From JAHJRN01 sp043805355 (GTDB taxonomy: Bacteria; Patescibacteriota; Patescibacteriia; 2-12-FULL-60-25), in NCBI GenBank assembly GCA_043805355.1, contig JAZDIB010000038.1:1-15787 (forward strand): a stretch of DNA of 15,787 nt, read 5' to 3'. This document shows positions 1 through 7,047 of the stretch, in pieces. Numbering within the stretch: position 1 is the first letter of the stretch; each line of letters opens with the position of its first letter. The position numbers and the translations under genes are program-made. The notes under the pieces were generated by a model, which made no database searches, was not told where the DNA came from, and saw only the letters and a list, made by a program, of their open reading frames with translations.

Positions 1-41
1 CCTGGGAGTGAAGGCTATTCATTGGGTCGATGGGGAGCGGT

Positions 42-70
42 TTGACGGGAACGCCAAAAAATGGCAAAAT
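42..70 (+). promoter_or_regulatory. Candidate sigma70-type promoter for the frr operon
   Basis: A -35-like TTGACG (42-47) is followed after 17 bp by CAAAAT (65-70), which is preceded by TGG and so resembles an extended -10. The expected start of transcription near 77 leaves a leader of about 13 nt before the frr ATG at 90. The -10 matches the consensus at only four of six positions. An A/T-rich inverted repeat (54-60 with 70-76) overlaps it and could instead belong to the end of an upstream transcript. Confidence 0.4.
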
Positions 71-89
71 TTTTGGACCATTCTTTCCT

Positions 90-644
90 ATGGCAAATCC
101 CATCGACGCTGCGCGTCCCGATTTCGACCAGGTCATCGAGCATCTCAAGAAAGAGCTCCAGAACGTGCGTTCCGGCCGTGCGCACGCCTCCATGGTGGAG
201 GATCTGCCGGTCGAGGCGTATGGAAGTGCCATGACGCTGAAGGGCGTCGCGAGCATCACGGTGCCTGACGCGAAGACCATCCAGATCGAGCCGTGGGACA
301 AGAACCTCGTGAAAGACGTCGAGAAAGCCATCCAGTCGTCGTCGCTCGGGTTGAACCCGAACACGGCCGGGACGGTCATCCGGCTCGTGATGCCGTCGAT
401 GACCGAGGAGAACCGCAAGAACCTCGTGAAGGTCGTGGGACAGAAGGCGGAGCTCACGCGCATCAGCATCCGGACCATCCGCGAGAGCACGCGCGACGCC
501 ATCGCGAAGGAAGAGGACGCGAAGCTCATCGGCGAGGACGAGAAGTTCCGACTTCAGGAATCGCTCGACAAGGTCGTCACGGAGCTGAACGGGGTCGTCG
601 AATCCATCGCCAAGGAAAAGGAAGAGGAGATAATGAAGATATGA
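90..644 (+). CDS. frr: Ribosome recycling factor
   Basis: Ribosome recycling factor splits post-termination 70S ribosomes together with EF-G in the cytosol. The 184-residue product has the family's usual length when started at the ATG at 90; an in-frame ATG at 30 would add 20 residues unlike the family. It has the expected order: a first helix ending in VRSGRAHASM (residues 26-35), the beta domain with ITVPDAKTIQIEPWD (56-70), SMTEENRKNLVKVV (103-116), and a long C-terminal charged helix rich in Glu and Lys. There is no clear Shine-Dalgarno; a candidate promoter lies at 42-70. Its TGA overlaps the glyS ATG by four bases, so it leads a coupled operon. The usual partner pyrH is not visible in the short stretch upstream. 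Confidence 0.97.
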   Translation: MANPIDAARPDFDQVIEHLKKELQNVRSGRAHASMVEDLPVEAYGSAMTLKGVASITVPDAKTIQIEPWDKNLVKDVEKAIQSSSLGLNPNTAGTVIRLVMPSMTEENRKNLVKVVGQKAELTRISIRTIRESTRDAIAKEEDAKLIGEDEKFRLQESLDKVVTELNGVVESIAKEKEEEIMKI

Positions 645-2011
645 AGATGGATTTGCTCATCTCGCTCTGCAAGCGGCGCGGTTTCATCTTCCCCGGGTCC
701 GAGATCTACGGAGGTTTCGCGAACTCGTGGGATTACGGCCCGTACGGCGCCCAGCTGAAGAAGAACATCCGCGACGCGTGGTGGGACCGGTTCGTGCTCC
801 GGCGCGGCGACGTCGTCGGGGTGGACACGCCCATCATCATGAACCCGAAGGCCTGGGTGGCGTCCGGGCATGTCGAGACGTTCACGGACCCGCTCGTGGA
901 CTGTAAGAAGTGCAAGCGCCGGTTCCGCGCGGACCATCTGGTCGAGGACAAGGCGAAGGAGCCGGGATACGACAAGGAAAAACCCGTCAACGTCAAGGAT
1001 ATCGCGTGTCCGGAGTGCGGCGGTGAATTCACCGACATCCGATATTTCAATCTCATGTTCAAGACGAACGTGGGCCCGACCGACGACGCATCGTCCGTCG
1101 CGTATCTCCGTCCCGAGACCGCGGGCGGCATGTTCGTGGCGTGGAAGAACGTGCGCGACACCATGCGCAAGCGCCTGCCTCTCGGCGTCGCGCAGACCGG
1201 CAAGGCGTTCCGCAACGAGATAACGCTCGGCAACTTCATCTATCGGACGCGCGAGTTCGAGCAGATGGAGATCGAGGTCTTCTGCCGTCCCGAAGATGCG
1301 CCGAAGGTCTTCGAAGAATGGCTCGGCGAGATGAAGGCGTGGATAACGGACGTGCTCAAGCTTGACCCGGCGCATGTCGTCTATCACGAGATTCCGGATG
1401 CGGAACGCGCGTTCTATTCGGCGCGGACGGTCGATACCGAATACGCGTACCCTTTCGGTATGAAGGAACTCTACGGTATCGCGAACCGCACGGACTATGA
1501 CCTCGGCAAGCATCAGGAATTCTCGAAGGAGGACCTACGCTACCTCGATCCGGAGACGGGGGAGCGGTTTCTGCCGTTCGTGGTCGAACCGACGTGGGGC
1601 CTGGACCGCAGCGTCCTCGCCGTGCTGTGCGAGCATCTCGACATCGACGACGCGCCGACGGCCGACGAGGACGAGAAGGAACCGCGCATGGTCCTCCGCC
1701 TTCCTCCGCTCCTCGCGCCGGTGAAGGCCGCCGTGCTCCCGCTGCAGAAGAAGGGTGGATTGGCCGAGGAAGCCCGTGGTCTCGCGGACCAGCTCCGTGC
1801 GGCGGGCCTCGCGGTCGAATACGACGAATCCGGCTCCATCGGCAAGCGGTACCGCCGCCAGGACGAGATCGGCACGCCGTGGTGCATCACGGTCGACATG
1901 ACCTCGCTCGAGGACAAGTCGGCGACCGTCCGCGACCGCGACGCCATGACGCAGGAGCGTGTCGCCATCGCCGACATCCCCGCGTGGGTCGCTGAACGCC
2001 TACGGACATGA
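641..2011 (+). CDS. glyS: Glycyl-tRNA synthetase, single-chain (alpha2) type
   Basis: This class II synthetase charges tRNA-Gly with glycine. The product has 456 residues, typical of the homodimeric archaeal/eukaryotic-like and Gram-positive type rather than the alpha2beta2 enzyme. Visible features are FIFPGSEIYGGFANSWDYGP (residues 15-34), a zinc-knuckle insertion with Cys88, Cys91, Cys123 and Cys126, YLRPETAGGMF (155-165), motif 2 FRNEITLGNFIYRTREFEQM (190-209), motif 3 with GLDR (320-323), and an HGTP anticodon-binding domain from about residue 350 to the end. The reading frame is open far upstream, but similarity begins at the ATG at 641, which overlaps the frr stop as ATGA and has a purine-rich GGAAGAGGAG about 11 nt upstream. 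A second in-frame ATG at 647 is possible. The stop overlaps the next gene by four bases. Confidence 0.97.
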   Translation: MKMDLLISLCKRRGFIFPGSEIYGGFANSWDYGPYGAQLKKNIRDAWWDRFVLRRGDVVGVDTPIIMNPKAWVASGHVETFTDPLVDCKKCKRRFRADHLVEDKAKEPGYDKEKPVNVKDIACPECGGEFTDIRYFNLMFKTNVGPTDDASSVAYLRPETAGGMFVAWKNVRDTMRKRLPLGVAQTGKAFRNEITLGNFIYRTREFEQMEIEVFCRPEDAPKVFEEWLGEMKAWITDVLKLDPAHVVYHEIPDAERAFYSARTVDTEYAYPFGMKELYGIANRTDYDLGKHQEFSKEDLRYLDPETGERFLPFVVEPTWGLDRSVLAVLCEHLDIDDAPTADEDEKEPRMVLRLPPLLAPVKAAVLPLQKKGGLAEEARGLADQLRAAGLAVEYDESGSIGKRYRRQDEIGTPWCITVDMTSLEDKSATVRDRDAMTQERVAIADIPAWVAERLRT

Positions 2012-3288
2012 CCAAACCACATCCACAAAAACTCAAGAACGGGATGACGGCCGTCCTCGTCCCGCAGAAGGGGGCGACGTCGATGACCATCTTCGTGATG
2101 GTGCGCGTCGGCGCGCGCTACGAATGCCGCGAGACGAACGGCGCGTCGCATTTCATCGAACACCTGATGTTCAAGGGGACGAAGCGTCGGCCGTCCACCA
2201 AGATCCTCACGCAGACCATCGACCGCTACGGCGCGGAGTTCAACGCGTACACGGGCAAGGATCTCACGGCGTATTACATGAAGATGGCCGCCGAGCGCAC
2301 GCCGCTCGCCATCGACATGCTGCACGATATGCTCTTCCACTCGCTCTACGATCCCAAGGAGATCGACCGCGAGCGGGGTGTCATCGTCGAGGAGATCAAC
2401 ATGTACGAGGATAACCCGCGGATGCATTTGGAGGAGATTCTCGAGAGTTCGCTCTTCCCGTCGTCGACGCTCGGCTGGAGTATCGCGGGGCCGCGTGAGA
2501 CCATCCGGAACATCACCCGCGACCAGCTCATCGAATATCGCGACGCCTACTATGTCCCGTCCCGCATGACCGTGGTCGTCGCGGGCAAGATCGTGCCGGG
2601 CGTGATGGGGATGCTCGAGAAGACGTTCGGCCGCGTGCCAGAGCCGCGGAAGGCCGCGGACCGCCCGTTTGAGCCGTTCCTCGTCCCGGAGAAGCTCAAG
2701 GAGCCCATCGCGTTCCAGAAGAAGGTGACGGAACAGGTCCAACTCGCCTTCGGGTTCCACGGCCTGCACCTAAGGCATGAGGACGTCCCGGCTGCGACCC
2801 TGCTCGCGTCCATCCTCGGCGGCACCATGTCGTCGCGTCTCTTCATCGAGATTCGGGAGCGCCGCGGCCTCTGCTATTCCATCCACGCGAGCCACGAGAC
2901 GCTCGAGGACACGGGCGCCTTCACGGTGTCGGCGGGCCTGGACCGGACGCGTCTCCCCGAAGCCATCGCCGCCATCCTGCGCGAATTCAAGAAAACGACG
3001 AAGACCCTTGTCGGAGCCGATGAACTCCGTCGCGCCAAGGACAACCTCGCCGGCCGGATCGCGCTCTCGTTCGAGGATTCGGCGACGCAGGCGGAATGGT
3101 TCGGCCGGCAGTGGACGTTCCTCAAGTCGCTCGAGACACCGGACGAGAAGCTGCGCCGCATCGAGAAGGTCACGCCCGCGCAGATCAGGCGCGTCGCCGC
3201 CGCGGTCTTCAGGCCGGAGCGGATGGCGACGGCGGTCATCGGTCCCTTCACTAAGCAGAAGATTCGATCCATGTTGAAATGGTCATGA
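2008..3288 (+). CDS. M16 family zinc metallopeptidase
   Basis: This is a pitrilysin/mitochondrial-processing-peptidase-like protease. The inverted zinc motif HFIEH is at residues 48-52 (His48, Glu51, His52), and the third ligand is expected in ERGVIVEEIN (Glu128 or Glu129, about 76 residues on). A C-terminal partner half carries the M16 signature GGTMSSRLFIEIRERRGLCY (271-290). The 426-residue length fits single-unit M16B enzymes, which work as dimers. No signal peptide is visible, so it is probably cytosolic. The start ATG overlaps the glyS TGA (ATGA) and its own TGA overlaps the tpiA start, so it lies inside a coupled operon. No Shine-Dalgarno is seen. The physiological substrate cannot be read from the sequence. 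Confidence 0.93.
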   Translation: MTKPHPQKLKNGMTAVLVPQKGATSMTIFVMVRVGARYECRETNGASHFIEHLMFKGTKRRPSTKILTQTIDRYGAEFNAYTGKDLTAYYMKMAAERTPLAIDMLHDMLFHSLYDPKEIDRERGVIVEEINMYEDNPRMHLEEILESSLFPSSTLGWSIAGPRETIRNITRDQLIEYRDAYYVPSRMTVVVAGKIVPGVMGMLEKTFGRVPEPRKAADRPFEPFLVPEKLKEPIAFQKKVTEQVQLAFGFHGLHLRHEDVPAATLLASILGGTMSSRLFIEIRERRGLCYSIHASHETLEDTGAFTVSAGLDRTRLPEAIAAILREFKKTTKTLVGADELRRAKDNLAGRIALSFEDSATQAEWFGRQWTFLKSLETPDEKLRRIEKVTPAQIRRVAAAVFRPERMATAVIGPFTKQKIRSMLKWS

Positions 3289-4049
3289 ATGATATGAAGA
3301 AACTCATCGTCGCCAACTGGAAGATGCACTACGGACCCGTGAAGGCGGGCGGCTGGATTCGGGCGTTCCGTCGTGAACGGCTCCCGAAGGAACTCGACGT
3401 CGCGGTCGCGGTGCCGTTCGTCTCGCTCGCGGCGGTCCGTTCATCGCTCGGGCGCGCGTCCATCCCGGCTCTCGCGGCGCAGGATACGTTTTGGGCGGAA
3501 TCCGGAGCCTACACGGGCGAGATCGCTCCGTCCATGCTTGCGGAATTCGGCGTCTCGGCCTGTCTTGTCGGGCACAGTGAACGGCGCCAGCACCTTGGCG
3601 AGACCGACGAGATGATCGGAAAAAAGACGGTCGCGCTGCAGAAGGCCGGCATCAGCCCGGTGATCTGCGTGGGCGAGACCGAGCTCCAACGCAAGCGGGG
3701 ACAGGCGAACAAGGTCGTGCGGGCGCAGGTGTCGGCGGCGCTGAAGGGGCTGAAGCCCGACGGACGCGCCCCGGCCGTCATCGCGTACGAACCGGTCTGG
3801 GCCATCGGCAGCGGACGCCCGTGTTCGCCCTTAGACGCCAAACAGATGCATGACGTCATCCGGTCGGTCCTGCAGAAGACGTTCGGCAGCGCGGGGGAGG
3901 CCATCCGCATCATCTACGGCGGGTCCGTCGACACGCGGAACATCGGCGAATACATGACCACGACCGGCATCGACGGCGCGCTCGTCGGCGGAGCCTCGCT
4001 CGATCCGCGCGACTTCGGTCTGCTTTGCCGCGCCGCGGTGCCGTCCTAA
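3285..4049 (+). CDS. tpiA: Triosephosphate isomerase
   Basis: TpiA interconverts dihydroxyacetone phosphate and glyceraldehyde 3-phosphate in glycolysis. All catalytic elements are present in the 254-residue product: Asn11 and Lys13 in VANWKMH, His97 in CLVGHSERR, Glu169 in AYEPVWAIGSG (the base and flexible loop), and phosphate-binding IIYGGSV (209-215) with GALVGGASL (231-239). The start at 3285 is chosen because it gives the same four-base ATGA overlap with the upstream peptidase as the other junctions of this operon. In-frame ATGs at 3279 and 3294 are alternatives. Linkage of tpiA to frr-glyS rather than to pgk and gapA is not a common bacterial order. Confidence 0.97.
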   Translation: MNDMKKLIVANWKMHYGPVKAGGWIRAFRRERLPKELDVAVAVPFVSLAAVRSSLGRASIPALAAQDTFWAESGAYTGEIAPSMLAEFGVSACLVGHSERRQHLGETDEMIGKKTVALQKAGISPVICVGETELQRKRGQANKVVRAQVSAALKGLKPDGRAPAVIAYEPVWAIGSGRPCSPLDAKQMHDVIRSVLQKTFGSAGEAIRIIYGGSVDTRNIGEYMTTTGIDGALVGGASLDPRDFGLLCRAAVPS

Positions 4050-4061
4050 TCCTTCCGCGAG

Positions 4062-4946
4062 ATGCTGTTCTGGATCGCCCTCTCGGTCGCCGTCGCCTCC
4101 ACCATCGTCCTGGGGGTCGTGTTTGGGCGTCACTGGAAAGAAATCCGTTTGCTTGATCCGACATCCATCAAGGAGGAGCGCATGCGCCAGGTGCGCGAGA
4201 AGATCATCGAACAGCGGTTCGACCGCATCCGTTCGCACATCATCGCGCCGCTCTCCGTGGTCGCCAAGCGAGGGGTGCTGTTCGGGAAGACCGCGTTTCA
4301 TGGTGCGTACATCCGGCTCATCCAGCTCGACCGGTTCTACAAGCAGGCGAAGTCGCCGCTCGCGCGCATGGCGCCGTCGATGCAGGACCGCATCCGTACG
4401 CTCCTCGAGGAGGCGCGTTCGCTCGCCCGTGAACTCAAATGGGCGGATGCGGAGCGGCGGTTCCTCGAGGCCTTGTCCATCGACAACCGGAACGTCGAGG
4501 CCTATAAGGGGCTCGGAACGCTGTACCTGAAACAGAAGCTTTATCCGCAGGCCAAGGAGACGTTCGAGTTCCTTGTGAAAATCAAGAAGGCGGACGACGC
4601 CTGCTTCGCTGGGATGGCGGAGATCGCGGAGGTGGAGGGGGATATCTCGACGGCCGAGGCCATGCGCAGCCGGGCGGTGGAGATGCAGCCGAAATCGCCG
4701 AGCCGCCATGCCGAACTTGCGACCTTCTATCTCGAGCGCAGCGAACCAGGAAAGGCCTGGCCGCTGGCCAAACGGGCCGCGGACCTGGAGCCGAAGAGCG
4801 CCAAATACCTCATCACCGCCATTGAAGCCGCCATCGCCTTGGGCAATCAGGTCGAGGCGCGTCGTCGGTTCGACAAGCTCCGCCTCCTGTCGTCGGATCA
4901 GCCGCGACTTCAGTCCCTGAAGGAGCGGATCGACGCGCTGGCGTGA
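4062..4946 (+). CDS. Membrane-anchored tetratricopeptide-repeat protein
   Basis: The 294-residue product starts with one hydrophobic segment (residues 3-22) followed by basic and coiled-coil-like sequence (about 36-60), so it is probably anchored with the bulk in the cytosol. From about residue 115 to the C-terminus it reads as helical TPR units: RELKWADAERRFLEALSIDN (123-142), YKGLGTLYLKQKLYPQAKET (148-167), a third around AEIAEVEGDISTAEAM (186-201), a fourth around HAELATFYLERSEPGKAWPL (216-235), and a fifth near 247-271. TPRs usually scaffold protein contacts, but no partner or enzymatic role can be named. It starts 12 nt after the tpiA stop, with no Shine-Dalgarno, and is probably the last gene of the frr operon. 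No terminator hairpin is evident before the tRNA promoter at 4951. Confidence 0.85.
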   Translation: MLFWIALSVAVASTIVLGVVFGRHWKEIRLLDPTSIKEERMRQVREKIIEQRFDRIRSHIIAPLSVVAKRGVLFGKTAFHGAYIRLIQLDRFYKQAKSPLARMAPSMQDRIRTLLEEARSLARELKWADAERRFLEALSIDNRNVEAYKGLGTLYLKQKLYPQAKETFEFLVKIKKADDACFAGMAEIAEVEGDISTAEAMRSRAVEMQPKSPSRHAELATFYLERSEPGKAWPLAKRAADLEPKSAKYLITAIEAAIALGNQVEARRRFDKLRLLSSDQPRLQSLKERIDALA

Positions 4947-4950
4947 GCCT

Positions 4951-4979
4951 TTGACAGCTGCGGGGGAAACGCGTATCCT
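4951..4979 (+). promoter_or_regulatory. Strong promoter for the tRNA-Thr/rpmG/tRNA operon
   Basis: Consensus -35 TTGACA (4951-4956), exactly 17 bp, then -10 TATCCT (4974-4979). Transcription would start near 4986, about 20 nt before tRNA-Thr(UGU). It begins five bases after the upstream stop codon. Confidence 0.85.
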
Positions 4980-5005
4980 TTCGTCGCCACCATCCCCTTC
5001 ATCCT

Positions 5006-5080
5006 GCCGGTGTAGCTCAGTGGCAGAGCAGCTGTTTTGTAAACAGCAGGTCGTCGGTTCGACCCCGACCACCGGCTCCA
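5006..5080 (+). tRNA. tRNA-Thr (anticodon UGU)
   Basis: A full cloverleaf is visible: acceptor GCCGGTG (5006-5012) pairs with CACCGGC (5070-5076), followed by discriminator T and an encoded CCA. The anticodon stem GCTGT/ACAGC flanks the loop TTTGTAA, giving TGT at 5038-5040 (reads ACA). The T-arm carries GGTTCGACC. It is the first gene of a mixed operon, with 24 nt to rpmG. Confidence 0.97.
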
Positions 5081-5104
5081 ACCGAACTCAAACCTCACCA
5101 ACGT

Positions 5105-5260
5105 ATGTCCCAAGAAACACTGATCAAGCTCGAATGCACGTCGTGCAAGCGCGTGATGTACCATTCGACCAAGAACAAGAAGACCATCAAGGCACGCCTT
5201 GAACTTTCGAAGTTCTGCAAGAACTGCAAGAAGCACGCGCCGCATAAGGAGACGAAATAA
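5105..5260 (+). CDS. rpmG: 50S ribosomal protein bL33
   Basis: A 51-residue ORF encodes bL33 of the large ribosomal subunit, the zinc-ribbon (C+) form with two CxxC knuckles: Cys11 and Cys14 in LECTSCKR, and Cys38 and Cys41 in KFCKNCKK. The lysine-rich middle (STKNKKTIKARLELSKF, residues 21-37) fits the family. The gene lies between two tRNA-Thr genes with no promoter or terminator of its own, so it should be released from a tRNA-containing precursor by tRNA processing on both sides. No Shine-Dalgarno precedes its ATG. In many bacteria rpmG is near tRNA-Trp and secE; the tRNA-Thr setting differs. Confidence 0.95.
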   Translation: MSQETLIKLECTSCKRVMYHSTKNKKTIKARLELSKFCKNCKKHAPHKETK

Positions 5261-5287
5261 GCCAATTTTTCGCGGATGACGTCGCCC

Positions 5288-5315
5288 CGGCACGTCGTTC
5301 GCGAACGACGTGCCG
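5288..5315 (+). repeat. 28-bp perfect palindrome overlapping the 5' end of tRNA-Thr(GGU)
   Basis: Every base from 5288 to 5301 pairs with 5315 down to 5302, for example GGCACGTCG at 5289-5297 with CGACGTGCC at 5306-5314. The last four bases (5312-5315) are the first four of the tRNA acceptor strand. No T-run follows, so it is not an ordinary terminator. In RNA it would form a GC-rich hairpin directly at the tRNA 5' end. Confidence 0.9.
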
Positions 5316-5387
5316 TTGTAGCTCAGTTGGTAGAGCATCTCCATGGTAAGGAGAAGGTCACCGGTTCAAATCCGGTCAACGGCTCCA
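5312..5387 (+). tRNA. tRNA-Thr (anticodon GGU)
   Basis: Acceptor GCCGTTG (5312-5318) pairs with CAACGGC (5377-5383), then T and encoded CCA (5385-5387). The anticodon stem TCTCC/GGAGA encloses the loop ATGGTAA, so the anticodon is GGT at 5345-5347 (reads ACC/ACU). T-arm CCGGTTCAAATCCGG. It is cotranscribed with rpmG upstream and lies 1 nt before tRNA-Tyr. Confidence 0.97.
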
Positions 5388-5388
5388 C

Positions 5389-5475
5389 GGGCGGTTACCG
5401 AAGCGGTCAAACGGGACAGACTGTAAATCTGTTGGCCTTGCGCCTTCCTAGGTTCGAATCCTAGACCGCCCACCA
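5389..5475 (+). tRNA. tRNA-Tyr (anticodon GUA)
   Basis: Acceptor GGGCGGT (5389-5395) pairs with ACCGCCC (5465-5471), followed by A and encoded CCA (5473-5475). The anticodon stem ACAGA/TCTGT encloses CTGTAAA, anticodon GTA at 5423-5425. A long variable arm (TGGCCTTGCGCCTTC region) marks a class II tRNA, as expected for bacterial tRNA-Tyr. Only 1 nt separates it from tRNA-Thr(GGU). Confidence 0.97.
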
Positions 5476-5511
5476 CGTAAAAATCCCATCTCCAAGTGGG
5501 ATTTTTACGTG
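5474..5511 (+). terminator. Rho-independent terminator of the tRNA-Thr/rpmG/tRNA-Tyr operon
   Basis: A 15-bp perfect stem (5474-5488 with 5497-5511) around an 8-nt loop: the core TCCCA/TGGGA is flanked by five A on the left and five T on the right, so it could act in both directions. The outermost pairs use the last two bases of the tRNA-Tyr CCA end. Confidence 0.85.
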
Positions 5512-5536
5512 TCCCGTGGCTTAGCCATCGTCTCCT

Positions 5537-5565
5537 TTGCCCTTTTTCCCCATTTCCGACACACT
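5537..5565 (+). promoter_or_regulatory. Weak candidate promoter for the nuclease gene
   Basis: TTGCCC (5537-5542), 17 bp, then CACACT (5560-5565), which would start transcription only a few bases before the ATG at 5575. The -10 match is poor (three of six). It is proposed because the gene follows a terminator and other genes here show the same -10/start-codon spacing. Confidence 0.25.
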
Positions 5566-5574
5566 GGTCATCGT

Positions 5575-7047
5575 ATGTCCGCGCATCGCGATTACCTCAC
5601 GGCCTCGGATTTCTATAAGCTGTTCCAGTGTCCGCACTGGCCGTATTTCGATCGGTTCGCGGATGACACGGAGAAGGCGCTGAAGCGGGAAGTGACGGAG
5701 GGGGAGCGACACTTGTGGGAGCATGGCCTCCAGCATGAGAAGGAGGTCGTAGCGAAGCTGTTCGCGGGGACGGACGTCGAACAGATCCCGCAGACCAAGG
5801 ATGCGGAAGCGGATTCCGCGGCGACGCTCGAACGGATGAAGGCGGGCGTGCCGCTCATCTACCAGGGGACGCTCACGGATGGGGATTGGACCGGACGGCC
5901 GGATCTCCTCGAACGTCGCGACGGGGAATCCGCGCTCGGGTCGTGGCACTACGTCCCGGTGGACGTGAAGAGTACGCATGCGCTCGAGAAGTACCAGAAG
6001 TTTCAGCTGATGTTCTACGCGACGCTGCTCGAACGTATCCAGAAGCGATTCCCTGCGACGCCCGAGATCATCGACGCGCATGGAGAGCGCCAGCCGTTCC
6101 AGGCGTCGGAGATGCTGAAGGAGTTCGAAGAGACGGTCGTGGACCTCGAACGCATCCGGGCCGGGGAGATCCCGGAGCCGGTCCTGCGCAAGAGCTGCTT
6201 CGACGTCGGGCCCTGGGGCAGGGCCTGCGAGCGGCTCGCGACTTCGACCGACGATATCGCGCAGCTCTACAACGTGAACGTCCCGAAGTTGCGTGCGCTG
6301 CGCGACCTGGGCGTCCGGACCGTTGCCGATGCGGCCGAGATGGATCCGGCGGCGCTCGCGGGGACCATGCCCGGCCTCACGCTGCATGGGCTGGAGGTCG
6401 TGAAGCTGCAGGCACGCGCCCTGAAGGATCGCCAGGTGTTCGTACGCGAATCGGTCGCGTTGCCGACCGCGCCGCTCGAGATCCATTTCGACATCGAAAG
6501 CGACCCGCCGAACGACACGGATTATCTCTACGGGTTTCTTCTCCGTCAGGATGGCAAGGACGAATACGTCTCTTTCGTGGCTGAGACGCTCGAGGAGGAG
6601 GGGACGATGTGGAAGCGGTTCCTCGCGTGGATCGAGACGCTCCCGGCGGAATACGTCGTGTTCCATTACGCCCCGTACGAGACGGTGCGCCTCGGTCTGC
6701 TCGAAGGGCGATACGGCGGTAGTACGTGGCTCGACCTGTTTCGGAGCCGCATGGTCGACGTGAAGGACATCATCTCGTCGAGCATCGTTTTTCCCCTGTA
6801 TTTCTACGGCCTCAAGTACGTCGCGCCGTTCCTCGGATTCTCCTGGACCGGCGACGTGAAGGGCGGCGCCGCGTCGGTCGACGTGTTCGAACGGTATCTC
6901 GAGAGCAAGGACGCGACGCTGCTCCAGAAGATCATCAGATACAACGAAGACGACGTCCGCGCGACCGCGGTCCTGACGGACTGGCTCCGGACGTACGCGA
7001 AAGAACGGACCGGCTACGACGCGCCGTATCCGTGGGCTCAACGCTGA
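5575..7047 (+). CDS. TM0106-type RecB/Cas4-like nuclease fused to an RNase H-fold exonuclease domain
   Basis: A 490-residue two-domain nuclease. The N-terminal half has PD-(D/E)xK features of the RecB/Cas4 clan: LFQCP (Cys19), His54, GRPDLLE (Asp110), VPVDVKST (Asp130, Lys132) and QLMFYATLLE (144-153), closed by Cys208 and Cys218. A helix-hairpin-helix-like link (about 236-280) leads to a DEDD-type RNase H-fold domain: HFDIESD (Asp306, Glu308), VVFHYAPYE (361-369) and YNEDDVRAT (456-464) with the final acidic residues. Known relatives are annotated as TM0106 family RecB-like putative nucleases of unproven role, probably DNA processing. Cas4-like iron-sulphur enzymes use four cysteines, while only three are seen in the matching places. 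The ATG at 5575 is preferred over a GTG at 5509 inside the terminator. The 3' end overlaps the opposing gene by 10 bp. Confidence 0.85.
   Translation: MSAHRDYLTASDFYKLFQCPHWPYFDRFADDTEKALKREVTEGERHLWEHGLQHEKEVVAKLFAGTDVEQIPQTKDAEADSAATLERMKAGVPLIYQGTLTDGDWTGRPDLLERRDGESALGSWHYVPVDVKSTHALEKYQKFQLMFYATLLERIQKRFPATPEIIDAHGERQPFQASEMLKEFEETVVDLERIRAGEIPEPVLRKSCFDVGPWGRACERLATSTDDIAQLYNVNVPKLRALRDLGVRTVADAAEMDPAALAGTMPGLTLHGLEVVKLQARALKDRQVFVRESVALPTAPLEIHFDIESDPPNDTDYLYGFLLRQDGKDEYVSFVAETLEEEGTMWKRFLAWIETLPAEYVVFHYAPYETVRLGLLEGRYGGSTWLDLFRSRMVDVKDIISSSIVFPLYFYGLKYVAPFLGFSWTGDVKGGAASVDVFERYLESKDATLLQKIIRYNEDDVRATAVLTDWLRTYAKERTGYDAPYPWAQR

Noticed and set aside
1..45. C-terminal end of an upstream gene such as pyrH (frame 1 ends in TGA at 43-45)
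   Set aside because: The 14 codons available do not resemble the UMP kinase C-terminus and are too few to support any call.
293..640. Upstream extension of the glyS frame inside frr
   Set aside because: The extra residues are an out-of-frame reading of frr; GlyRS similarity begins at the ATG at 641.
3831..5081. Minus-strand open frame crossing tpiA, the TPR gene and tRNA-Thr(UGU)
   Set aside because: It runs through a tRNA gene and two supported genes; GC-rich composition explains its length.
5521..7041. Long minus-strand open frame (506 codons) opposite the nuclease gene
   Set aside because: It mirrors the codons of a well-supported nuclease, is rich in Arg, His, Asp and Glu as antisense frames of GC-rich genes are, and has no recognisable motif.
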